From: JBPRGH01 sp051418055
GTDB lineage: Bacteria > Bacteroidota > Bacteroidia > Cytophagales > Cyclobacteriaceae
Length of the DNA stretch: 22,271 nucleotides
NCBI GenBank assembly: GCA_051418055.1
Contig: JBPRGH010000077.1
Coordinates: 1-22,271, forward strand
Reading direction: 5' to 3'
The translations under genes were made by a program, and so were the position numbers. Shown piece by piece: positions 15,917-22,271 of this stretch (positions are counted from its first letter, which is position 1; every line of letters begins with the position of its first letter). The notes below the pieces were generated by a model. It had not been told where the DNA came from. It worked only from the letters and a program-made list of their open reading frames with translations, and made no database searches.

Positions 15917-17734
15917 TTAATATGTAACTAATTCGTTTAAAGGAATGCCTTCTCTGATCTTCTGAAGCCTGTTAAGACACTCCTCGTCCTTCATATAACG
16001 CGGAAGCAGGGGTATCGGCTTTAGTATCTGCCGGTCCATAAGCTCTTTTACTATAGAAACATGTTTTTCGGCTATTTTACCGGCGAATAAAATTTCCATA
16101 TCTCCACCGTTTTTTAAATAATCCATAAGCCTTACGAGCCCTCGGAGGTAAATAATATCTTTTGTGTAGCCGCCACTTTGAAAGATCCTTGTTACGAGTT
16201 CGTAAGCGGCATTTTTGGTAAAAGAGTGCTTATTTATGAGCTCATTAAAAATATCCTTGAATTCAGCACCCTCCACCATATCATGAGCGGCGGTAACACG
16301 TGCTGCCAGTATCCGTAATCGATTAGCTGTCAATCCATCAACAAGATATTCCGATAATACTGCAATTCCTTCCTGGAGTTCATCATAACCTGCAAAACCT
16401 GTTTTTAATAATTTAAGTGGTTGCCTCTCTCCATTAAAATATGTTACAACATGAGTACCAATTTCATGCTGGATGAGAGGATTTACACGTCTTTGGGACA
16501 TTTTAAAATTTTTCCCCACTAATAAACGGCCTTTTGAAACCATAATCCCTACCATATCGTCCCGCTCTTCAACCTCTGTTGCAAAAGCAATGTTCTGTGA
16601 GCGGTAATAGGCAATTTCTTTCTTTGCCTGTTCAGCAAAATATGGTCCGTCAGCAGTTTTTATTCTTCCGCCTTCTTTTTCCGGATGTATATCCTTTAAG
16701 ATATTTCTGGCAGTTTTAAGTAATTCTTCATCTACAGATTTAAACATACGAATACTGCTGAGCATGAATTCTTTTGAATTACGCTCATTAAGCATCGTGA
16801 TGAGAGTGTCTAACTCCTCTCTTTTCTCCCGAAAAATGAAAGCCATAGAAGGATCATCAACAGCATCAATATCAATACTGTAAAGCTCTTGCTTGAGCTT
16901 ATCAGGATCGACAGGAAGTAACCTGTAATGAAATATAGGGTTTATAGTGAAGTTGCTATTTTTGAAATCTTTCCAGGCCTGATCTGTATTAGCAGGGGCT
17001 ATCAATAATAGGAATTCAAATTGTTTTTCAATTTCTGAAAGTGCATGGTCCACTTCCCATACTGCCTTATTAAGCACTTTTTTCCCCAGAAGCTTATAAT
17101 TATTTAGACCAAGATTCGTCTGCACCCTGATAAATTCATAAATGGCTTTCTTTAAGGTGGTACTAAACTTCTTTCTGAATTTTCTAAAGAAAACTGTGAG
17201 CGGCTTTCCGGTTTTAGGATCATTAAAGAAGTTGGGGATCTCAATGCCAATTTTTAATATACCGGCTTTTTTAAATTCCTGCGATGTAAAAAGCTCCTCA
17301 AATTTATCAGGGCAACGCCTTTTTACCGGATCAAGCTCTACTTTTAAATGAGGGAATTCAGTTTTAAAGGATGAAAAACCTTCCTCTAATGCTTCTACTG
17401 TTGCGGGGGCTTTTTCGTCAGGATAAAGAATATGAAAGGTATCATAATTATCATCATTGATCCAGAATTCCACAAGTATAAAAGCACCAAACTCATCGGC
17501 AAGAGCAAGGGAAAAGTCCTTGATATACTGGCTGGCATCAGCATCTTCGGATGACCATATGTATGAAGGTTCATTTTTAATAAGCTTTTTCTCCCTTTTA
17601 CCTGCAGAACGATTTATTATCAGGTATGGAAGTTTCTTTTCCAGATAGATGCCAATTCCTTCAGGAAGTTCTTCATGTACTGGTAAATTTTCTAATAGTT
17701 GTTTATTGTTGATGTCTGTTTGTACTTTTGTCAT
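15917..17734 (-). CDS. DUF1704 / QEGLA-motif metallopeptidase-like protein
   Basis: The 605-residue protein matches the DUF1704 family, annotated in bacteria as a flavohemoglobin expression-modulating QEGLA motif protein and related to the eukaryotic tyrosine carboxypeptidase MATCAP. The zinc site is visible: HEIGTH at 423-428, and E455 in LQEGIAVLSEYL is the likely third ligand (the QEGLA motif, here QEGIA). The N-terminal 350 residues are the family's own helical region. No signal peptide is seen, so it should act in the cytoplasm, removing or transferring a terminal residue from a peptide substrate that is not known for bacteria. It sits between the cysteine hydrolase (58 bases upstream) and the ATP-grasp ligase. 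A link to flavohemoglobin is only in the family name. Confidence 0.88.
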   Translation of the reverse strand: MTKVQTDINNKQLLENLPVHEELPEGIGIYLEKKLPYLIINRSAGKREKKLIKNEPSYIWSSEDADASQYIKDFSLALADEFGAFILVEFWINDDNYDTFHILYPDEKAPATVEALEEGFSSFKTEFPHLKVELDPVKRRCPDKFEELFTSQEFKKAGILKIGIEIPNFFNDPKTGKPLTVFFRKFRKKFSTTLKKAIYEFIRVQTNLGLNNYKLLGKKVLNKAVWEVDHALSEIEKQFEFLLLIAPANTDQAWKDFKNSNFTINPIFHYRLLPVDPDKLKQELYSIDIDAVDDPSMAFIFREKREELDTLITMLNERNSKEFMLSSIRMFKSVDEELLKTARNILKDIHPEKEGGRIKTADGPYFAEQAKKEIAYYRSQNIAFATEVEERDDMVGIMVSKGRLLVGKNFKMSQRRVNPLIQHEIGTHVVTYFNGERQPLKLLKTGFAGYDELQEGIAVLSEYLVDGLTANRLRILAARVTAAHDMVEGAEFKDIFNELINKHSFTKNAAYELVTRIFQSGGYTKDIIYLRGLVRLMDYLKNGGDMEILFAGKIAEKHVSIVKELMDRQILKPIPLLPRYMKDEECLNRLQKIREGIPLNELVTY

Positions 17735-17792
17735 TGATAAAAAACAGTTCTCTTTATGGATAACTGACAGAAACTATGAATGTTTGGCTTTT

Positions 17793-18293
17793 TTACTCTT
17801 GTTTACTGACAACTATATCAAACCCAAAATTTTTATTCATCAGGAGGTGAGCGCTTGAATGAGTATTATCCCCCGCTGAGCTGACACAATGATCAATAAG
17901 GACCTTAAAGGGAATTTTCAGGTCCCATAACTCATATGCTGTAGCAAGTATACAGGCATCAGTATCTACACCACATAAATGAACTTCATCAATAGAATTA
18001 TCTTCCAGGTATTGCAGTAGCTCATCGTTAATACTACTGAAGGTATCATTTTTATAAATGAAGCTATTTTTAGCAGGATTAAAAGCAAGTTCTGCCGAAG
18101 GTTCACCTTCCATCATTTTATCCCACTTTAACACTTTCACCCAAAAGGTATCAGGATTATTAATGAATTGTGAAATAGCGACATGTTTATACTCGGATTG
18201 TAAATCTTCAATTTGTTCGCAAAAGATCTTACCTTTTTTGCCTTTTGGTATAAATTGATTTTGTACATCTACAATTAATAATAGTTTCTCCAT
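17793..18293 (-). CDS. isochorismatase-fold cysteine hydrolase
   Basis: The 166-residue protein has the fold and catalytic triad of the isochorismatase/nicotinamidase superfamily: D9 in LLIVDVQNQF, K81 in FIYKNDTFSS and C114 in GVDTDACILATA. It would hydrolyse an amide or similar bond on a small substrate. Nicotinamidase is possible, but the metal-binding D-x-H pattern of PncA was not seen. It probably leads the minus-strand operon with DUF1704, ATP-grasp and HMA-AraC genes. In many bacteria the DUF1704/ATP-grasp pair comes with an N-formylglutamate amidohydrolase instead, so this enzyme may fill a comparable hydrolytic step; that is inference. Confidence 0.87.
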   Translation of the reverse strand: MEKLLLIVDVQNQFIPKGKKGKIFCEQIEDLQSEYKHVAISQFINNPDTFWVKVLKWDKMMEGEPSAELAFNPAKNSFIYKNDTFSSINDELLQYLEDNSIDEVHLCGVDTDACILATAYELWDLKIPFKVLIDHCVSSAGDNTHSSAHLLMNKNFGFDIVVSKQE

Positions 18294-18369
18294 TAAATTT
18301 ATAAGCTTATGTTGATGTAACAGCTAATTTTATTATAAGTTAAAAGGTTTGGAAGAAGATATGAAAAAC

Positions 18370-18408
18370 AAAAAAAAGCCGAAGGATCATACTCCTGCGG
18401 CTTTTTAT
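18370..18408. terminator. bidirectional intrinsic terminator
   Basis: GCCG-A-AGGA (18378-18386) pairs with TCCT-G-CGGC (18393-18401) around a 6-base loop, with one A-G mismatch. Eight A precede it and TTTTTATTT follows, so the stem extends into the A/T runs and both strands have a T tract. It lies 40-77 bases past the stop of the zinc-ribbon membrane protein on the minus strand and separates that gene from the cysteine hydrolase operon. Confidence 0.88.
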
Positions 18409-18447
18409 TTATTAATAATGTAAATTTTATTTCATAGGCATTCCAGA

Positions 18448-19200
18448 TTAAACATGTTGTACACCACTAAGTTTCTGTTCTGTTTCAAGTGGAGCTACAG
18501 TTACTTCTCGTCCTTCCCTGTGCCCACAATTCGAGCATTTAAAATGCTTGATCAGCAGACCTTTTTCTACTGTGGTAGGGGCTACAACTATTTCTTCTTT
18601 ATAATCCTTTAAAGTCCTGAAGTTACATTCATCACAGATCAGCGCATGTAGATGACCATCATAGCGCTCTATTTTTTTAAAGCCTGATTCATCATCAATC
18701 CATACATCATAATCATACGCAAAAGATTTTTCCTGCTTGATCATTTCTTCCGTTAAATGAACATCTTCTTCATGCTCATTAAGAAGCCTCATTGAATTTC
18801 CATTAGAGGGATTGATCCTTGGCCTGAAACGTACCTTCATCAGGCGGTCTTCAAGTACAAAAGGATAATAAACATCGAAGTATGCAAAAATGGCATAACC
18901 TACAACTACGCCTACAATTGTAGATAAAAACAATCCGGCAATAAATGTAAAGGTAGTTTCAAATAATCCTGCTATAAAACTATTGAATAGCATGGCAAAA
19001 GCAATGGCGATAAGCACTGATGCAGTCTTTAAATGAGGAATTTCGAGCGAACTCATAAATTCATAGCGTTTGGTGTAACGAGATACAGTGGTTAATTTCA
19101 GAAAGTAGTATAATACCACTAAAACTGCCAGTACACCAAATATTGCTGCCCCTGATTGCATCAATTCTGTCCAGGTCATATTTGTTATTTGTGTTTCCAT
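18448..19200 (-). CDS. membrane protein with C-terminal zinc ribbon, unknown function
   Basis: The 250-residue protein has a helix at about 15-36, two more helices at about 58-80 and 83-108, a soluble domain, and a C-terminal four-cysteine zinc ribbon (C189-x-x-C192 and C222-x-x-C225, the latter in CSNCGHREG). I do not recognise the family. The open frame runs on upstream to 19488, but those 96 residues are low-quality sequence antisense to aceE and its hairpin, and the first helix begins right after METQITNMTW. The start at 19200 is therefore preferred, with the ATG at 19206 two codons earlier as an alternative. It is divergent from aceE across 136 bases. A loose promoter-like match, TTG then 17 bases then TTACTTTG, lies upstream on this strand. 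Confidence 0.8.
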   Translation of the reverse strand: METQITNMTWTELMQSGAAIFGVLAVLVVLYYFLKLTTVSRYTKRYEFMSSLEIPHLKTASVLIAIAFAMLFNSFIAGLFETTFTFIAGLFLSTIVGVVVGYAIFAYFDVYYPFVLEDRLMKVRFRPRINPSNGNSMRLLNEHEEDVHLTEEMIKQEKSFAYDYDVWIDDESGFKKIERYDGHLHALICDECNFRTLKDYKEEIVVAPTTVEKGLLIKHFKCSNCGHREGREVTVAPLETEQKLSGVQHV

Positions 19201-19272
19201 AGGCATTTGATTTAGATTGTAACACTTATGACAATATAATAAAAAGATAGGACAAAGTAAAGAAGAAAGGTT

Positions 19273-19314
19273 GAAATCAATAATTGCTAAACCTTTTAAG
19301 CAGTTATTGATTTC
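19273..19314 (+). promoter_or_regulatory. 16-bp stem-loop in the aceE leader
   Basis: GAAATCAATAA (19273-19283) and TTATTGATTTC (19304-19314) are a perfect 11-bp inverted repeat. Inside them a T-G wobble (19284/19303) and TGCT/AGCA continue the stem to 16 pairs in plus-strand RNA, leaving a 10-base loop AAACCTTTTA. It ends 22 bases before the aceE ATG and has no T tract, so it is not a terminator. It could be a protein-binding operator or an RNA structure affecting aceE expression. On the minus strand it overlaps the possible -33 region of the divergent gene. Confidence 0.65.
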
Positions 19315-19336
19315 TATTCTAAAGACTTTCCTGTTT

Positions 19337-21988
19337 ATGAAGAACGATGATGGCTTTGATTTATATGAGGTAGAAGTTGAAGAATGGCTAAAATCACTGG
19401 AATACCTTTTACAGGAGCAATCTTCAGAAAAGGTAGGTAAATTACTGACTAAAGTTATCGACAAGGCCCGAAAAAGGGGAGTGAACATTGCTAATGTTAC
19501 GGATTATATAAATTCAATACCCGTTGATGAGCAGGAACCGTATCCAGGAGATCTCAAAATTGAAAAAAAGATCATCAATGCCATCCGCTGGAATGCTATG
19601 GCTATGGTAGTTAAAGCAAATAAGAAACATTCCGGAATAGGGGGCCATATTTCTACCTATGCTTCTACTGCTAATTTATTTGAAGTAGGGTTTAATCATT
19701 TCTTCAGAAAAAAGGATGATGGTAAAGGTGATCTTATTTATTTCCAGGGGCATGCTTCCCCCGGTGTTTATGCCCGATCATTTGTAGAACATCGATTTTC
19801 TGAAGAAGATCTTAAAAATTTCAGACAGGAAGCAGATGATAAGGGACTGTCTTCATACCCTCATGCACGGCTAATGCCTGATTACTGGAAATTCCCAACG
19901 GTTTCTATGGGCCTTTCTCCTATACAGGCGATATATCAGGCAAGATTTGCTAAATACCTGACTAATAGAAAATTAATCAAACCTTCTGATCAAAAGATAT
20001 GGTCTTTTCTTGGGGACGGCGAAATGGACGAGCCCGAATCGCTGGGAGCTTTGACTGTGGCCTCTAAAGAGCGGTTAAATAATCTTGTATTTGTAATAAA
20101 CTGTAACCTCCAGCGACTTGATGGTCCTGTCAGAGGTAATGGAAAAGTAATTAGTGAGCTGGAGGGAATATTTAGAGGGGCAGGGTGGTCTGTGATAAAA
20201 GTCCTTTGGGGAGAAGGCTGGGATCCTTTATTTGAAAAGGAACATTCCGATAAGCTGATTGAAAGATTAAATGAAACGATTGATGGTCAATTTCAGAAAT
20301 ATAGTATATCTGATGGTGATTATATTCGAAAGGAGTTTTTTGGAAAAAGCGATGAGCTTTTATCCTTAGTGAAAGATATGGATGATGAAGAGCTGGAAAG
20401 GCTTAATCGTGGCGGTCATGACGCTGTAAAGATCTACAACGCCTATAAAGAAGCAACAGAGGATCAACATGCGCCTGTTGTGGTCCTTGCACAGACAGTA
20501 AAAGGTTATGGGCTGGGTGAAGCCGGTGAAGCCAGTAATGTAACTCATCAGCAGAAGAAACTTGATGCAGATGAGTTGAAAAACTTTAGAGACCGGTTCA
20601 AAGTACCTATTTCTGATGAAGAAATTGAGGAAGTGCCATTTTATCGATTTGGCAAAGATAGCAAGGAGTATAAGTATCTAAAGGAAAAACGGGAAAAACT
20701 AGGGGGATGGGTCCCGGAAAGAAAAAATCATGCGGAGCCAATTAAACTTCCTGATGATGAGCTGTATAAGGACTTATTAGAAAGCTCGGGAGATCGCGAG
20801 GTTGCAACAACAATGGTAGTTGTAAAATTGATGTCTGAGCTTATAAAAGATAAAAATATAGGCGAAAGAATAGTACCTATAGTTCCTGATGAATCCCGCA
20901 CATTTGGAATGGAAGCTTTGTTTAAATCTGCCGGAATATATTCTTCGGTAGGGCAGAATTATACGCCTGTAGATGAAGAAAGCCTGCTTTCCTATAATGA
21001 AGAGAAATCAGGGGCAATTCTTGAAGAAGGTATAACAGAAGCAGGTTGTATGTCATCCTTTATTGCAGCAGGTACGGCTCATGTCAATTATGGGTTAGAT
21101 ATGATACCGTTCTTTCTGTTCTATAGCATGTTCGGATTTCAGCGTGTTGGTGATCTCATCTGGGCTGCGGGTGATACGCGGGCAAGAGGTTTTCTTATAG
21201 GCGCTACCTCAGGAAGGACGACATTAAATGGAGAGGGCCTGCAACATCAGGATGGGCATAGCCATTTAACAGCCCTTGGTTTTCCAAATATTAAAGCTTA
21301 TGATCCTGCTTATGCGTATGAAGTGGCAATAATAGTAAAAGAAGGGCTGCGGCGGATGTATAAAGAGAGAGAGGACCTGATCTATTATATTACAGTACTT
21401 AATGAAAAATACCCTATGCCTGCAATGCCGGAAGGTGTAGAGGATGGAATTCTTAAAGGAATGTACAAACTAAAAGAAGCAGATGGCGACGAGAAGAAGG
21501 TCCATCTGTTAGGTAGCGGATCATTGCTCAATAAAGCAATAAAAGCAAAAGAGATACTGAAAGAAAATTATGATGTTAATGCAAATGTATGGAGTGTCAC
21601 AAGTTATAAAGCGCTTTATGACGATGCACGAGAAGCTGAAAGATGGAACAGGCTGAACCCTGAAAAAGACCCAAAACAGAACTACATACAATCATGCTTT
21701 GCAGATGAGAGCGCTCCGGTCATAGCAACTAGCGATTATGTAAAGGCGCTGCCATTAACTATTAGTAACTGGGTGGAAAATGAATTTATAGCACTTGGCA
21801 CAGATGGTTTTGGCAGGAGTGACACGCGCGAAGCTTTAAGAGATCTTTTTGAGGTGGATGAAAGATATATAGCTCTGGCAGCATTACAGGGACTATATGA
21901 TGCCGGAGAGCTCAAAGGAAAAGTTTTAGAGCAGGCTAAAAAGGATCTTTCGATAGATCCCGATAAAATAAATCCTACAGCAAAATAA
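19337..21988 (+). CDS. aceE: pyruvate dehydrogenase E1 component, homodimeric type
   Basis: This thiamine-diphosphate enzyme decarboxylates pyruvate and passes the acetyl group to the lipoyl arm of E2, feeding the TCA cycle. The 883-residue protein aligns end to end from memory with E. coli AceE (887 residues). Visible landmarks are the ThDP motif GDGEMDEPES (from 226) to NCNLQ (from 255), YFQGHASPGVYAR, LNRGGHD, GYGLGEAGEASN, FGFQRVGDLIWAAGD, GATSGRTTLNGEGLQHQDGH and LGTDGFGRSDTREALR near the end. The frame is open from a TTG at 19271, but the ATG at 19337 gives the N-terminus expected for the family (DDGFDLYEVEVEEWLKSLEY) and leaves the hairpin in the leader. aceF follows after 2 bases. Many Bacteroidota use an alpha/beta E1 instead, so this type is worth noting. 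Confidence 0.97.
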   Translation: MKNDDGFDLYEVEVEEWLKSLEYLLQEQSSEKVGKLLTKVIDKARKRGVNIANVTDYINSIPVDEQEPYPGDLKIEKKIINAIRWNAMAMVVKANKKHSGIGGHISTYASTANLFEVGFNHFFRKKDDGKGDLIYFQGHASPGVYARSFVEHRFSEEDLKNFRQEADDKGLSSYPHARLMPDYWKFPTVSMGLSPIQAIYQARFAKYLTNRKLIKPSDQKIWSFLGDGEMDEPESLGALTVASKERLNNLVFVINCNLQRLDGPVRGNGKVISELEGIFRGAGWSVIKVLWGEGWDPLFEKEHSDKLIERLNETIDGQFQKYSISDGDYIRKEFFGKSDELLSLVKDMDDEELERLNRGGHDAVKIYNAYKEATEDQHAPVVVLAQTVKGYGLGEAGEASNVTHQQKKLDADELKNFRDRFKVPISDEEIEEVPFYRFGKDSKEYKYLKEKREKLGGWVPERKNHAEPIKLPDDELYKDLLESSGDREVATTMVVVKLMSELIKDKNIGERIVPIVPDESRTFGMEALFKSAGIYSSVGQNYTPVDEESLLSYNEEKSGAILEEGITEAGCMSSFIAAGTAHVNYGLDMIPFFLFYSMFGFQRVGDLIWAAGDTRARGFLIGATSGRTTLNGEGLQHQDGHSHLTALGFPNIKAYDPAYAYEVAIIVKEGLRRMYKEREDLIYYITVLNEKYPMPAMPEGVEDGILKGMYKLKEADGDEKKVHLLGSGSLLNKAIKAKEILKENYDVNANVWSVTSYKALYDDAREAERWNRLNPEKDPKQNYIQSCFADESAPVIATSDYVKALPLTISNWVENEFIALGTDGFGRSDTREALRDLFEVDERYIALAALQGLYDAGELKGKVLEQAKKDLSIDPDKINPTAK

Positions 21989-21990
21989 TT

Positions 21991-22271
21991 ATGGCAATAG
22001 AAGTAAAAGTACCTAAAGTAGCTGAAAATGCCGAATCAGGCACAGTTACTGATATATTAGTTTCAGAAGGGGATGAAATTAAAGAAGACGATTCCATTAT
22101 TGTAATGGAGACAGATAAGGCCTCGGTGGAAATACCGTCCTCTGACTCAGGAAAGGTAAAAGAAATAAAAGTATCGGAAGGCGATGATTTAAGTGTGGGG
22201 GATGTGATCCTTATTCTGGAAGGTCCTGAGGAAGAAGAGGATAAAGAGGAGAAAAAAGATAAAGAAGATAA
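21991..22271 (+). CDS. aceF: pyruvate dehydrogenase E2 (dihydrolipoyl acetyltransferase), N-terminal part
   Basis: The first 93 codons are present and the gene runs off the window. They encode a complete lipoyl domain, with the lipoylated lysine K43 in METDKASVEIPS, followed by the start of a highly acidic/lysine-rich linker (EEEEDKEEKKDKED). Such linkers join lipoyl domains to each other or to the E1/E3-binding domain. The ATG lies 2 bases after the aceE stop, so the two are co-transcribed. The catalytic domain is outside the window. A lipoyl-domain E2 of another 2-oxo acid complex is ruled out mainly by its place directly after aceE. Confidence 0.93.
   Translation, partial: MAIEVKVPKVAENAESGTVTDILVSEGDEIKEDDSIIVMETDKASVEIPSSDSGKVKEIKVSEGDDLSVGDVILILEGPEEEEDKEEKKDKED

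Overview
The window comes from a Bacteroidota genome, most likely Flavobacteriia or Cytophagia. The DNA is AT-rich and Shine-Dalgarno sequences are weak or absent. Many exported proteins carry short signal peptides ending in an A-Q cleavage site, and TonB C-terminal domains, CHAT and MORN proteins are present. No rRNA, tRNA, CRISPR array or replication origin was seen.

Left edge (1-206): the last 36 codons of an IS3-type transposase, a probable IS end, and a strong bidirectional terminator. Copper export (207-2729, minus): a CopA-type Cu+ P1B-ATPase with an N-terminal metal-binding HMA domain and an unusual extra HMA domain at the C-terminus.

Envelope block (3117-14122): two gene clusters point at each other and their stop codons lie 2 bases apart. 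The plus cluster is a signal-peptide protein with a TonB C-terminal domain, a secreted TPR protein, and a secreted TPR-CHAT cysteine-peptidase-like protein with the His and Cys residues intact. The minus cluster is a secreted Sel1/ankyrin protein that also ends in a TonB domain, a two-helix membrane protein, and a secreted MORN-repeat protein. A small exported protein lies upstream. No function can be assigned to the block as a whole. It is the best candidate here for an undescribed system: an exported CHAT protein with exported repeat-protein partners and two TonB-domain proteins that lack the usual membrane anchor.

Peptide/thiol-type operon (14276-18293, minus): an isochorismatase-fold cysteine hydrolase, a DUF1704 (QEGLA/MATCAP-like) HExxTH metallopeptidase, a GshB-like ATP-grasp ligase, and an AraC regulator with an N-terminal HMA (CxxC) domain. 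Regulators of this type are usually linked to copper ATPases, and here the CopA gene lies 11.5 kb away on the other side of the envelope block.

Right edge (18448-22271): a membrane protein with a C-terminal zinc ribbon (minus) is divergent from aceE and the start of aceF, the E1 and E2 subunits of pyruvate dehydrogenase. A 42-base hairpin with a 16-bp stem sits 22 bases before the aceE ATG and is the clearest unexplained non-coding signal in the window.
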